Origin: Balaenoptera acutorostrata
Lineage: Eukaryota > Chordata > Mammalia > Artiodactyla > Balaenopteridae
Direction: 5' to 3'
NCBI RefSeq assembly: GCF_949987535.1
Contig: NC_080082.1
Location: 31,098,011 to 31,162,010, forward strand
Length of the DNA: 64,000 nt
This document shows positions 12,265 through 24,589 of this stretch, in pieces (position 1 is the stretch's first letter; every line of letters starts with the position of its first letter). Made by a program: the position numbers and the translations under genes. The notes under the pieces were generated by a model. The model searched no databases. It saw only the letters and a program-made list of their open reading frames with translations, and had not been told where the DNA came from.

Positions 12265-12445
12265 GAGGCTGTCTGACCCTAAGTCAATCGGTGAAGCCTC
12301 AGCTTTCTCATCTGGCAAATAGGGATAACAAAGTACATGCTTCATAGAGTGCTGTGAAGATGAAATTTAAAAATTTACATAAGCATGTGGCATAGGATTT
12401 GGCATATGACAATCAAGAAACATGATTGTTATCATTATTCACATT
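12265..12445 (+). mobile_element. MIR 3' half
   Basis: A second diverged MIR in the same orientation. The phrases 'cctcagctttctcatctgg' (about 12297), 'aatagggataacaaagta' (about 12318) and a tail resembling 'ggcatatgacaatcaa' (about 12401) are in MIR order. The 5' head is not recognisable. Confidence 0.55.
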
Positions 12446-13471
12446 ATCTTTTAAGTTGAATTTTTCCAAAGTCTTAAAATTTTTAAGTCTTTTGTTAAAA
12501 GCTGGTCTAAACTTTCTGCTCTGGTCCCAGTCCCTTCTGCTCTGGACACTGCTTTATTATTTTATTGTTAGTTCTTAGCCACAGGAAATTCCCTCTTGAA
12601 AATGAATCTCTGTTGCTTTATAAGGTGCTACTTCAAAAATTACAATTGTCACCAAGTGCAAAGACCTGCTGTAACACACAACTCTGTGTGTAAACAGAAC
12701 AGGGGATGTACCTTCTTAGGAGAGACCGTTGCTACAATACTCTACATGAAACATCATTGTTTCTGTAATATGGAAATATCTGACAACATCCAGTTCAAGG
12801 GCCTCTGCAGCTGAAATATCCAGGACATCTCTCTCCACTTAAAAATGCCTGAAAACCCATCCCATGCACATCTTACAGCACACAATTCAGGCAAGCTAGA
12901 CTCGTGCCAATGACATGAGAATGGCATTCTCCAGCTGAGCCGTGGGAATGATGACTCAGTTCGGTGGGCCAAAATCCTCACACACACCGGACTAAAGGAG
13001 GTTCCCCAGTTTGCCTCCTCGTGCAGCTCACACTGGGGGGCCCCTGTAAATTTCCTCTCTAAAACAGATAGACCTTCAACCGAAGCACTGCAGGCTCTTG
13101 AAAACCAAAGCCCATCTATCACTAGCAAAGAAAACTGCATTTCCTTTCGAATTTTTGTAAGATAGGATACAGATTATACTACAAGTGTCCACAGGTGCAC
13201 ACTGCCAAAGTGGACATGCTTCAAGTCACCACTGGTCCTCTATCACTCACCCGTGATTTTCAAATAGCCTTGCTAGTACATGGAGAATCTTGTATGTCAC
13301 AGCTATTTGGGAAAAATAAATTATGGATATGATCTAGTATTCTGAGAACCACCAGACTGTCAGGTACAGACTTCTGCTTCCTAATGTCAAGAGTTGCTCT
13401 GTGACTCACCAAGTAAATCTCTGGGCCTCTCCAGATCTCAAATCACTGGAAGTGAGTCAGTTGACACACTT
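12446..13471. other. No gene or repeat recognised
   Basis: About 1 kb. The longest minus-strand frame (12754-13140) has no recognisable domain and no supporting signals. Confidence 0.4.
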
Positions 13472-13760
13472 AAGAGAATGAACTTATGGTTCCCGGGAGG
13501 ATGGGTGGGCGGAGGGACAGATTGGGAGTTTGGGATTGCCATGTACATGCTGTTATATTTAAAACAGATAACCAACAAGGACCTACTGTATAGCACAGGG
13601 GACGCTGCTCAGTGTTCTGTAATAACCTAAATGGGAAAAGAATCTGAAAAAGAATAGATACATGTATATGTATAACTGAATCACTTTGCTGTACACCTGA
13701 AACTAACACAACATTGTTAATCAACTAAACTCCAACATAAAATAAAAATTAAAAAAGAAA
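13472..13760 (+). mobile_element. L1 3' UTR fragment
   Basis: Very short L1 insertion made only of 3' UTR. 'gggagtttgggattgcca' is near 13523, 'aaggacctactgtatagca' near 13578 and 'actgaatcactttgctgta' near 13675. An A-rich tail follows. It shares these phrases with the L1 copies at 11069, 32321 and 39217, so it comes from the same broad lineage. A second A run at 13770-13784 follows a short spacer. Confidence 0.9.
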
Positions 13761-13785
13761 GTCAGATACAAAAAAAAAAAAAAAG

Positions 13786-15343
13786 AAGCTGTGCTTTGCA
13801 ACTGAAAGTTCTCAGAAAATTTCCAAAAGAAACTTCTTTAGATAACAATCTCCATAGCTTTCTTATTGTTTTATACTCCTAGTCATGGATATTACAACTG
13901 GATGTAAGTTAACTTTGTTTTCTCTGAGATCACTGAAATATTCATGTGCATAATGTTATCCTCAGTGACTTCAGTGTCACCCCCTTATGAGTGTGGAGAT
14001 CATCTGATGCACAAGAGTCAGAGGTGAGTGAGATTAAAGGGAGGTTCCCTCTGGAACTATTCTATTGTAACCATCCACCCTCCTTCCTTCCCCACTTCCC
14101 CCTCCAAAAGACGCACGTCTTAAAAATGCCCAAATTCAATAAGAGATATCGCTTACTGTCAGGGATGCACATACCAGAGGAAGTGCTGGGGATAAAGGAA
14201 ATCTGTGAATCAGGGAAAGATGTTGGTATGCAAGATTGAAGATATACCAGCTGGCCCACTGCTTCAGCTGGTTTCCAGAGGCCAGGAAGAAATTAGTCTC
14301 ACAGTTCAGTTAAAAGAACACCTGGCCATTCACCCAGAGGCACAGATTCACTCTTGAACAGGGTTATCTTTGTTTCCATACCAAACACACCTAGGAGTTA
14401 AGTTATTTAAAATCCTGTGACTTTCATTGTCCTAAATCACTCACGTTCATAAAACACAGGAGGTGAGGAAGTGGGACTGGATGTAAAAATAGGAGCGTCA
14501 ATAAGACTGATGTTAAAGGCTTGGATGGTCTTCCTTTGACCATTGCAACTGGGTTGGGGCATGTCATATTGATTTCCCACGTATGTGTTACTGAAGATTT
14601 ACAAATGTGAAGAGCTAGGAGGGAAGGAATTGTATTAAAGCCGAAGAATGAGCGGCATGCTGCCCACAACCAAAAAGACATATTAGAGCCACTGAGGCTC
14701 AGAAAAATGGGGACAATAGCTCAGTGTTGCCGTTAGGGTCTGCGCAAAGCTCACAGGGACGGTCAAAAATAAACTCTGGTTCCTCAATGGCTGATGAGGG
14801 TGGGAAATGCCAATTTACAGCTGAGCCCTCGACTCTGACGCTAACTCCTCTTTCTCCAAAGAAGGGTCAGGTTGAGGCTTGACATGAAGCACTGAGCACT
14901 GTGCCTGGGTGGGGCGAGTCACGGAAGAAGCTGCATGATGGTGGAGGAGATTACTGGGCTGGCCTCACAGCAGAAAGGCCAGATGTGTATGTGGGGGTGG
15001 GGGTGGGGAGAGGGGCGCTGGGGACAGGGCAATAGTGGAGGACTCAACAGCTTGCGAAGACAGAATGTACTGGCAGATACCACCAGCGCAAGGCTTGTTG
15101 GGAGGCCCGGGCTGACCCGAGGTGGAATGCAGCCTGGGAACTGGGCTCTTGGGAGATACTATCTTGAAACCAGTATCAGGCACAGATCTTTGGAAAAATC
15201 CCAACCTGCTGATTTGATTGCTCACTTGTTCTTCTCCCCAGTAAATTTCCATCCTCTTTTCTTGACCTGTTTATGGGCATCCTTCATTTTCCTTTCTTGC
15301 TCCTATCTCTCAGCTTTAGCCAAACCTTGCAAACTGTTTGTTT
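13786..15343. other. No gene recognised; G-rich patch inside
   Basis: No coding signal and no clear repeat. A G-run cluster at 14993-15023 is listed separately. Confidence 0.4.
14993..15023 (+). other. G-quadruplex-type motif
   Basis: Five runs of four or five G separated by one to four bases (14993-14997, 14999-15003, 15005-15008, 15012-15015, 15020-15023). This fits the usual G4 pattern on the plus strand. Nothing nearby suggests a promoter. Confidence 0.6.
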
Positions 15344-15510
15344 GCTTTTTTTTAATCAAGGTATAATTTACACCGTTTAAGAACACAGTTTGAATTGAAA
15401 GGAATTTTACATTTTGGAGATCATTTTAAATGTGCAGAAAAGTTAAAGAATAGGACCCCCAAACGCCCACTTACTCTTTACTGGAATTCATTTATTGTTA
15501 ACATCTCTTG
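15344..15510 (-). mobile_element. L1M 3' UTR fragment, reversed
   Basis: The plus strand shows 'aaggtataatttacaccg' (about 15358) and 'gcagaaaagttaaagaatag' (about 15435), which are reversed L1M 3' UTR phrases. A pure 20-T run (15524-15543) lies just beyond it. Confidence 0.5.
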
Positions 15511-15594
15511 CGATATATATTGCTTTTTTTTTTTTTTTTTTTTGCTGGGGCCATTCACTGGTTGGTTAAAACACCATAGTGACAAAAGGAGTCT

Positions 15595-15715
15595 CACAGC
15601 ATTCAATGTGCATTTACTAAACACCCACTGTGGAAGGACCCTGTGCTTGGTGCTGGGGAGAGGACAAGGATGACAGGCTCTATCCTCAAGGAATTTACAA
15701 TTCAATTGCTAGGCA
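15595..15715 (-). mobile_element. L2 LINE 3' fragment, reversed
   Basis: The phrases 'acacccactgtggaagg', 'tgcttggtgctggggagagg' and 'ctcaaggaatttacaat' follow the order of the reversed L2 3' end. Confidence 0.6.
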
Positions 15716-16068
15716 GCAACAAGATGGCCACTGCCACACTCAAATTGAAAATAAAGTGTGAGCCTTTGGAGATACCTTTATCTGTGGATGCTGGCATGGG
15801 GAAGAAATTGGAGGAAACTACAGTTCTAACAGGAACTATAATTGGCAATCCAGCTTTTCCCCCAATGGGTCAAACAGTATCAGTAACCAGGCATATTCAG
15901 ATGCATTAACTGGGGGGAAAAAGGAGGAGGGGTTCCTTGGTCAAATACATTTGGGAAACAGTAATTGAGACAATGCTTATCAAGTAGTTTCCTAAATTGC
16001 AGTTTTTCCTCAGAGCCTTAAGTGGGCTCTGCTAATGGGCTTTGTGAATCTCCAAGAAAGAGGAGGGG

Positions 16069-16374
16069 GTGGGCTTCCCTGGTGGCACAGTGGTTGAGAA
16101 TCTGCCTGCCAATGCAGGGGACACGGGTTCGTGCCCTGGTCTGGGAGGATCCCACGTGCCGCGGAGCAACTGGGCCCGTGAGCCACAATTACTGAGCCTG
16201 CGCGTCTGGAGCCTGTGCTCCGCAGCGGGAGGGGCCGCGATAGTGAGAGGCCCGTGCATCGCGATGAAGAGTGGCCCCCGCTTGCCACAACTAGAGAAAG
16301 CCCTAGCACAGAAACGAAGACCCAACACAGCCATAAATAAATAAAAATAAATAAATTAATTTAAAAAAAAAAAA
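16069..16374 (+). mobile_element. CHR-type SINE, full length
   Basis: Same body form as the copy at 116, with A box in 'tggcacagtgg' and a B box gggttcgtgcc-like at about 16126. The tail carries AAATAA units and an A run. A perfect 15-bp target-site duplication (aagaaagaggagggg) is at 16054-16068 and 16375-16389, which shows little decay since insertion. The open frames over it on both strands are incidental. Confidence 0.95.
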
Positions 16375-16389
16375 AAGAAAGAGGAGGGG

Positions 16390-17039
16390 ATATATAATAT
16401 TCCCTATTTCTCAAATGACACTGGATTAGCTCACAGGATTAGTGTCCCACGGGACACCCTTTGGAAGCGTGAAGGAAGCTCGTACTCTCGAAGAAAATAG
16501 AAAAATTTGTGGAGCAACGTGCAAATAACTGTAAAATATCATAGCCCAAGTTCCTAAGTACTGATGCACTATCAAGTAAAAGAGTTAGGATGATGAACCA
16601 AAGAAAAAGCAGGAAACTTAAGAGGAACAGCGCTTTAGTAGAGTGTTTCTGCGATAGTGTTGGCAGGTTCATTTGCTTTTAACTGCATCACACGATTATT
16701 ACCCAGAAACCTAGGTTAGCTCCCAAACACTCAGTGGATCAGGTCTAGACTTATCAGAGGTAATGGAAGGAGCTGGGAACCTACATTTATCGAGTATCTA
16801 TTAAGTGCCAGGTGTTGCTTTCTCTTCATTTAAAAACCTTGTAAAGTGTGTGCCTTCCTCGGATTATCTGTCTTCGCCTCTACTGTAGCCTGAGCACCGG
16901 CACAAGGTCTGACACTTAATAGGAGCCCGATGGATAGTTCCGGACTTCAGAATGAACCTGTTTCATGGTGTGACAATAAATTCATCAGATGGATTTCCAT
17001 AAGCTACATTAAAATGTTTCATTATTAGACCAAAGAGGT
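16390..17039. other. No gene; faint MIR/L2-like scraps
   Basis: The part at 16783-16935 has a 'ttaagtgccaggtgttgc' phrase and an 'agcctgagcaccggcaca' phrase. These resemble reversed MIR and forward L2/MIR tails but are too decayed to assign. Confidence 0.35.
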
Positions 17040-17160
17040 CATTAGCTGGTGGCCCACAGCCTGCAGACAGTGTTTTATTTGGCTCGTGGAGGGTTTTAAA
17101 ATAAATCAACCACACTGAAAAGAGTTGGGAGATTTTCAATAAAATCCAGATTTCCAGCTT
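17040..17160. mobile_element. Possible hAT-type DNA transposon scrap
   Basis: Phrases 'tggtggcccacagcctgc' and 'gttttatttggctcg' followed by 'gttttaaaataaatcaa' resemble the interior of old non-autonomous hAT elements. No inverted ends are visible, so this is tentative. Confidence 0.3.
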
Positions 17161-17384
17161 CCTCTGACATATCAGAAGATACAGCAACATGGGACCAGCA
17201 TTCCCGTATGGCCACATCCAGCGCAGAGCAGAGTGGTGACTGTAGCTGAAGAACAGTTCGCCACTGTCCCCACCACTCTCCATTGCTCCACGTCACTAGG
17301 CCATGTCTCTGTTGCCAGTGGGGACTGTGCCGGTGCTCCTGGGCATTGCAAGCATTCGAGCTTGTGGCTTCTGATCTATAATAA

Positions 17385-17622
17385 TACCAACCAATTTATG
17401 TTGTGCTTATTACATGCCTGATACCATTCTCAATGTCTTTATATCTATTAATTGACAACAACCTTACAAGGTGGGTACTCTTATCATCTCCATTTTATAG
17501 AGGACGATGCAAGTAAACAACTTGCTCCAGGTCTTATACCTAGTAAGTGGCAGAGTGGGCTTTGAACTCAGACCATCTGACTCCAGAGTCGTGCCCTTTA
17601 CCACCATGGTCCACTTGCCTCT
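17385..17622 (-). mobile_element. MIR SINE, reversed, nearly complete
   Basis: Reversed MIR in full order: 'attacatgcctgataccatt' (about 17410), 'ccattttatagaggacgatg' (about 17491), 'tagtaagtggcagagtggg' (about 17541) and the tRNA-like head 'gactccagagtcgtgccc' (about 17579). One of the best-preserved MIRs here. Confidence 0.8.
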
Positions 17623-19094
17623 GTCACACACACATATTTTATTACTCTGAATTGTTTTTACGCTTTTCAGGGATGTCCATCTTTTATTTCCCAAAACTAT
17701 ATTGGTCTCAACAGCATAAAATGCATCAAATTTCTTTCGTGTTTTACTTTGGTAGACTTTTTTTTTTTTCAAATGCCCTTTGATTCCACTTGATCAGGAT
17801 GATCTGTATCAGTAAGTATATTTCATAATTCCACTCACCTCCAACAGGAAGCTAGCCAAAGCTGGCTCCCCAAGAGCAAGCGTGGTATTGGCCAAAACTG
17901 CCAAAGGCTGTCAGCCCCACACGGTTGAAGATGGAAGTTAGTCTTCACACTTCTCACAGTGACAAACCCTGCAAGTCTGTGTTACATAGCCGCTAGGCTG
18001 ACGGCTGGAATACACACGTTTCAGGTTTCATTAGTTCCCCCATTTGGTTCAGTGTGGGTATACCCACACAGCTGGGCTTGGAGCCTATCCTTTCGCTTAA
18101 ATTAGTTCTAGTTCTCTGCAGTTTTGATTTACTGACAAAACACTCTCTTTATCTAGCAGTGGCATAAGAGTTTCATCTGGGTGGCAGAGACAAACTGTGT
18201 TTGTCTGGGTGTACAGAAACCGTGGTTGGTACAATTGGGCCAGTTGGGTCATTTAGCATTTCCATGTGGGGCACTCACCAGAGGAAGGTATTTTAATTCC
18301 CAATTAGTCCATATTAGCAAAGGAAATGTATTTTCCATTATTTCTTTACTGGGGATTCTGATTCATAAAATATCTTAAGGAAAACACATTTTACGTTACC
18401 GAGTCTTTGATTTCCCAGGGAAGCTAATAAATAATCAACAAAAACATGATTAAAGACTGCTTGAACTACCATCCAAAAAAGGAACTCTAGCCGGCAAAGA
18501 ATCTTTCTGATCAGAATCTTTTTATTCCTAGAAACAGAATTCTTACTTAGCCTTTCAAAAGCCTGATGAAGGCTTCGGCTAAGTTTTGACATAAGATTTC
18601 CATATTCAAAATATCTGTTGAAATAAGGGGAGAAGGGATATGAATCTTGAAACTGCATTAGTCTGAAAGAGAGCTTAGTAAGCTAGAAAGGGAAATTACT
18701 TCTCTGTAATTGGAATTCTCTCCTAAAAAATCCCTTTGAAATCATGTTCAGCCACTTTCCCATTATGTGTCCCAGAGAAGCTAACTTTAACCCTTTCTGG
18801 AACTACTCATCATGAAACCATTTGATGTTTATAAACTTCTCTGGGAAGAGATTCTTGAGCAATGGTCTGTGTCATCAAAGAACTTAATAATGAACAAGTA
18901 GTTCCCAAGAGTCCTAGACACATTTAATAAAATTTTCTCCATGACACTTCCTCCCATTTGTACACTGATGCTTACATTTATGTTATCAATTTATCTTGGC
19001 CATACAGTCCTAAGACAGATGCCCCAAAACTCCCCAATTTGAGTTCCTTTACCTCTGAAATGACATAACTAAATTCTTCTCCAGCACAGTTCTT
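17623..19094. other. No gene or repeat recognised
   Basis: About 1.5 kb of apparently unique DNA with no coding features. Confidence 0.4.
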
Positions 19095-19200
19095 TAAGTT
19101 CTTTGAAGGCAGGGATTGTGTTTGATCCTTCTTTGTATCTTTAAGGCCCGTATGTAGTAGTTGCTTGGTAAATGCCTCGTGAATCATGAGTGAGAGTTAG
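19095..19200 (+). mobile_element. L2 LINE 3' end scrap
   Basis: The phrases 'tgaaggcagggattgtgtt' and 'ttgcttggtaaatgcctcgt' are the L2 3' end in forward orientation. Confidence 0.5.
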
Positions 19201-19202
19201 CT

Positions 19203-19378
19203 GGGTAAGCATGGCAAGTTACTTAACTTCTATTCTCTTCAGGTTTTCTCATCTTCAAAATGATAATAATGTCGTCCTCAAAAAACTCTCATGAGGATTA
19301 AATGAGTACATATACAAGTAATATGTACTACATGTATTATATTAGCATAGTGCTTGGGAAACAGCTATGTTATATAGC
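19203..19378 (+). mobile_element. MIR SINE
   Basis: Forward MIR core: 'gcaagttacttaacttcta', 'ttttctcatcttcaaaatga' and 'catgaggattaaatgagta', grading into an AT-rich end before the CA repeat. Confidence 0.65.
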
Positions 19379-19414
19379 TATCAATATAGTAATATAACTA
19401 ATAATATAATATTT

Positions 19415-19420
<6 letters not shown>

Positions 19421-19460
<40 letters not shown>
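19421..19460. repeat. (CA)20 microsatellite
   Basis: Twenty uninterrupted CA units, flanked on the left by AT-rich sequence. It is likely polymorphic in length. Confidence 0.98.
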
Positions 19461-19461
<1 letters not shown>

Positions 19462-19462
<1 letters not shown>

Positions 19463-19964
19463 TATAGGTTCTCCTCCCTTTTACATCTACCTTGATGTGA
19501 AGACAAGAAATCTGGTTCTGCCTGGAGATAACCCATAATGCTAAGGCATTCCATTGAATTTCCATGTCATCAGGCTACATGGCTTCATCGTATTAGAGCT
19601 GGTGCCTGGTATCAAAACCAAAAGAGTGTTCATCTGGCCTATGGGAAAATTCTCATGTACATGTATGACATCCCATTTTGTTCCCTCTCCTCTTTGGTTA
19701 AGGATGCAAATTCATTAAATAGTATGTGGTGCCTAACATGGATGTTTTGTAATTACTTGACAGCTATATCTTACTTTCATGCAGTAGCTCAGCTCATAGT
19801 AATGATGAGGAAGTATCAATTTCAATGTGATTTGGAAGATAGTTATAGCCAAAGAATAACCCAACATGGGAAATTCTGTTGCTTTTACTCGCAAAATTTT
19901 AATAGGGTCATTTCCCTGAAGATGTAACATGCTAAGTAAAGATAATTAAACATTTTCTAAGCCT
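19462..19964. other. No gene recognised
   Basis: A 129-codon frame (19538-19927, plus) overlaps it but shows no recognisable motif and no supporting signals. I treat it as chance. Confidence 0.4.
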
Positions 19965-20575
19965 ATTTCTTAATTATATTTATTGAAATATAATTCACAT
20001 TCCATATGATTTACCCACTGAAAGAGTATATTTCAGTGACTTTTAGTATATTTGTTTCTGCCTACTCCAGCCCGACAACCACTACTTTCTGTCTCTTACA
20101 GATTAGCCTATTCTGGACATTTCATATAAATGGAATCATACTGTATGGTATTTTGTAACTGGCTTCTTTCACTTAGCAATTCACAATTCATCCATATCGT
20201 AGCATGTGTTGTTATTTCATTTTTTATTGCCAAATAATATTCCATTGTATGGATATACCGCATTTTGATTAACCATTCATTATTCAAGAGACACCTGAGT
20301 TGTTTCCATTTTTGGCCTTCATGAATAATGTTCCTCTGAACATTTGTGTGCAAAGTTTTTATAGATATATGTATTTATTTCTCTTGGGTAACTAGGAGTG
20401 AAATTGCTGGATCACATGGTAATTCTATGTTTAACAATTTTAAGAATTTCTAGACTGTTTTCCAAAGTGGCTACACCATTTTATATCCCCATTAGCAATA
20501 CACAGGGCTGCAATTTTTCCCTCTCGTCATCAACACTTGTTATAATTTGTCTTTATGATGACATATGTTTCTAAG
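19965..20575 (-). mobile_element. Ancient L1 (L1M) 3' end, reversed
   Basis: Reversed L1M from the 3' UTR into the ORF2 end. In plus-strand order: 'attgaaatataattcacatt' (about 19983), 'cctattctggacatttcata' (about 20108), 'aataatattccattgtatgg' (about 20234), 'gaaattgctggatcacatgg' (about 20400) and 'actgttttccaaagtggcta' (about 20454). The minus-strand frame at 20108-20353 keeps remnants of the YTMEYY segment of ORF2. Many stops and indels are present. Confidence 0.85.
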
Positions 20576-21944
20576 TGATCACAACAAATTTTTTAAAGTA
20601 TCACTGCTTTAAAAATAATTGTGAAAGTCACAGTTTATTAAGAGCTTTGAAGATCTGAAGTGCTTCTGGAATTGTAATGTAAATATCAAGAGCAGTAGAA
20701 ATCTCCTTCCATGAAATGGCCACCAGGGAAATATAAGGATGAAGAGGTTAAAGTAGAATATATAATTTTGCTTAGAAACGGTTAAAAATGCATGCAGCTT
20801 CATAACCAGATAAAAAAGACTATAGTACTCCTGATGGTGTCTTCTCCTCGTCTTCTTCCATTCGTTTGCTTTTGGGCGGTAAAAAGGATGTATCCAAGTA
20901 GAAATTTGTGGTCTTTTTCCTGAAGTGTTTGGAACACAATATTACCAATCATCTGGCCTCAAGGAAGCCCTTTCTGAGGCCAAATTCTACCAGGGTTGGA
21001 AGGCTGAGCACGAAGCTGGTGGCTTACATGTTGTCTGAGAGCACAACCTGGTGACCACATGCTGAAAGGCAAGTTCCCAAGGGACACTGAGAAAGATTAA
21101 GTCTTGGGAGGCTAGTTCAGTGGCCTTAAAAGCCATAAAGTACAGTGGGTGGGATTAACACGCTTTCCCATTCCTTACTCCACTCTTATCATTTCTCAGA
21201 CCAATTGGAAGCAGAGAAAAAGCATGAAATCTAATGGTCTTTATCGATGAGTCCTATCTTATGCTTTGGGAGCAGGGCAAAGGGGAGGGCTATCAGATTC
21301 TAAAGTCATCTGAGAAAGCAAAAATTAGGAAGACTCAAAATTACACTCAAAAATCCTTCCAAGTTGAACTCAAATATTTACCTGTCACTTGTAGGTCAAC
21401 ACCATTTTTCAGTTAAGTCCAACACAGCTAGGTTTCCCTCCACCACTGGAACAGATATGGCTCTTCAGTTAAGCACCAAATGTTCAATTAGGCAACAAAC
21501 AGTTGCTTTATGTTTTGGGGCCATATTGCACCAAAAGAATACGTCTTTAAGGTGTTAGAATCACACTCAAAATAGGAAAATATTCACCCTCTGAGAAGCA
21601 GGCACAGATTCCTGACTTCTATCTCACATTTACTCCAGGGCAAATGCTTATGGAATGGAATGTCAGGGAAAAAACTATATTATTATTGCTATTTTTTTCT
21701 CTCTCTCTTGTTTAATATAAGCTAGTTAAAAAATGTGTGATGTGCGATGCAATTACTGAAATCAGTTTCAAAAAAAAATCCAAAGTTTAGACAAAAGTCA
21801 TCTTCGTCATATATTAAAAAGGAAGAGACTCAATTGCTAAAGAGACTTAAGATCACTGAATTCAGTAATAAAATTCCAGAGACTAGAAAAGGTTTTAGAC
21901 TTTTTTGAAAGTGGAAGACTACTTAGATTTTTATCTAGCATAAA
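20576..21944. other. No gene or repeat recognised
   Basis: About 1.4 kb without a recognised element or coding signal. Confidence 0.4.
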
Positions 21945-22075
21945 CCACTCATTTTATAGCCGAGGAAAAGGAGATCCAAACGTATTTAGTGACTTATCCA
22001 AGGTCACAAGGCTGATGAGGGGCAGAGCCCAGCTCAGAGTGCAGACTTCCTGACTCATATTTTATGTTGTTAGAA
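21945..22075 (-). mobile_element. MIR SINE fragment, reversed
   Basis: Reversed MIR: 'ccactcattttatagccgag', 'ttatccaaggtcacaaggct' and 'cagagcccagctcagagt' in the expected order. Confidence 0.65.
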
Positions 22076-24224
22076 AGTCTGATGAATCAAAGAAATTGCT
22101 CAAAAGTAAAAGTATACCTAGTGGTTCCAACTTTACTATACATCACACGTTATACCAATTAAAATGCAATACATGGGTGATTATTGCTGTGCTTTAATCA
22201 TATTGTGTTGTCTACAACATGCTGATGGACATGTGTTTTGGAAAATCAAATAAAACCACAGAGTTGGTTGTCACCGGCTCTATTTCTTTAATTTACATCG
22301 TCTCAGCTTGCCTTTGGGGTATTTATAGACCAAAGCAAACCTGTCCCCTAGAGACACTGTGGAAACAGTTCTTAAAGTAGAGTTATTCTCTTTGTTGTTG
22401 CAGTCACTAATAGTCAGAGAAATAGAATGGCAGCATGATTCTGTGGGATGGCAACTTCAGTTGGACCAGAATCTCCCCTGGTTAGCAGTCCCAGGAATCA
22501 CCAGTAGCTGAGAAAAATACCCACAATCCAGGATCTGACTTGAGCCCAAAAAGTTAGGAGGGTTTTTTTTGATCCGTAAATATATCTGTCCTCCATTCTC
22601 CAGCCCAACCCCCTTCCTTTTCTTTGAAATTTGAGTATGATTTCTACGCCTGGTGACCTGTGGGAATATACTTGCTTGTTTGCTCTCTCCCGTGTTTTTC
22701 TTAATGCAATAACTTGAAATGTAAACATGAGGTGACAAGTAAATCCTCAACAAAATAAGTTTGCAACCAAACAGGAGGAGGAAAAGAAAAAGCACGTAGA
22801 AAGCTGGCCATGGAGGCTGTTGAATGGCGGCCAAATCCACGGCCAAAGCACTAATAGAGCACAGCATTCACCACGCAAGATCATTCCTGCTCTTATTCGT
22901 CAGGATGCATTCTGGATCTTTTCCTTTGAGACTCACCGTTTGTTCTGACTTTATATCTAATGCAACAAATAGGTAAAGAGAGATCATGGCATGCTGTCTG
23001 GATATAAATTCTGGCTGCTTTTCTCCAAACCAGAGGTACCTCTAGGAAGAATGTCTGTCAATCCAGAGGTGGGGGGAAATGTCTGTGTGTTGGTTTTTAA
23101 AATTTCCTTGTGAGGCAGAAACTTAGCAAATTAATGATATCTTCTGTGATTCAGACATGGAGAGAATCCAGACTTTCCCATTCTCACTTGCCACAGAGTT
23201 TGGGAAAATCCGGCCAATCCATGGCCCAGTCTCTATCAGAGGAGAAATGAAGGTCACAGAGTTGTAAATCACAGAGAGGGGACAACACTTACCACCCAGC
23301 CACCGGCTGTTTTCAGGGGGTCTTTAGCAACAGCTCAAGGGCTACCAAGTGTCCTGAAAGCAAAAATGCGTCCAGTGCCACATTATGAAAAAGTCACCAC
23401 TTTCAGCAGTTTCCATATTGTTGCCATAAATTCTACCCCTTCCTTCCTCGGTTTGGTTGTGTTGGTCCCATGGCAGCCATGACAGCCTGTCTCCACAGGA
23501 CCTAAGCTGAGAGGGATGAGTTACAAACCCAAATCCCAGTGTTTGTTAAGGGGATTTATGCATTAAGTTCTCTGAAACTTTACCCGGAAAGTCTTCCTCA
23601 TTCCTCTGGTGGGTTTCCGGAAGAGAGAAATCCCCTTGGCGTATCTCCCTTTGACTCAGTGCTGGATAGGGGCATGTATAAATCCTGCTAATGACTTCTG
23701 CCTGTGGCTGACAGGTTCTGGTCTTTGGTGAAAGCTGGGTTCTCAAAAACTGCTTTTTATTTCTTTCTAAAGAGGATTTCTTGCAGGACTTCTTCAGTAA
23801 GCATCAGTCAGCATTCCCCACGACAGCTGTCAACACCCTTCGTTTACTTGGGTGCTCCAAACAGAGGGATCTAATTCATGCTGTCAGATCTGGGATCCTA
23901 CACATTCCAACATTTAGAATTTAAAATCATCTTGGGTAAAATCTAAAGGCTCTGTTTTGGGAGTTAGTTTCCTTCCTTTGGAGATGGGAGGGAGTTACCT
24001 TTTTAACATATTCCACTCTTGAGATACAGAATTCTTGGTTTTCCTTTGTGAATTAGCACCATTCACGAGGGGGGATGGTGAGGGTGGCTTGGACACTGAC
24101 TGATTTTATAGTCCCTGGCTATAGGGACTGATTCAGGAAAGGACTCATAAATCACTCAGACTAAGGAGGCACGGTAAGGAGCTGGGGCTTCTGAGAAAGA
24201 AAAGTTTTTCTTCTATTATAGGAT
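22076..24224. other. Repeat-poor unique stretch
   Basis: Over 2 kb without recognised repeats. The 136-codon minus-strand frame (22457-22867) has hydrophobic start residues but no family resemblance. Confidence 0.4.
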
Positions 24225-24510
24225 TAGTGGTGGGATGGTAGATGTGAAGTCTGGAGCTGCAACCATCTTGCAAACAGAAAAGGCCAAAGCTTCCAGGAGC
24301 TATGAGGAAACTAAGAATGCAACCAACTAAGAAGAACTAAGAGCAGAGAGATGGGTCCTGATGATACGGTTAATCCCTGCATTAAGCCACGCCTGAAGCT
24401 AGTTACTATGCACTTTTCGATGGTGTGAACCACTAAACTCTTTCTACCTAAGTCAATTTGAGTTGGGTTTTCTGTCTCTTGCAACTGATACCTAAATTCA
24501 GTAAGGAGAC
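24225..24510 (+). mobile_element. Old LTR-like interspersed repeat
   Basis: Same family as 8471-8870: 'gcaaccatcttgcaaacag' (about 24260), 'agcagagagatgggtcctga' (about 24342), 'cacgcctgaagctagttact' (about 24387) and 'caatttgagttgggttttct' (about 24453). Subfamily not named. Confidence 0.4.
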
Positions 24511-24589
24511 TCTGGTGTGTGTGTAGTCTCTGATCTACAGTCTTATCGGCTCCTAGAACATGGAAACACAATACAACAATCTTGACATC

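Noticed and set aside
15643..15909. 88-codon frame that looks compositionally protein-like
   Set aside because: Its start lies in an L2 fragment, no family is recognised, and no splice or promoter signal accompanies it. Kept as chance, although a protein search would settle it.
16032..16334. Overlapping frames on both strands of about 100 codons
   Set aside because: They are the translated CHR SINE; the same peptides recur over the copies at 116, 26047 and 45266.
24108..24130. Short inverted repeat agtccct/agggact
   Set aside because: Seven-base arms; many such pairs occur by chance in this length of DNA.
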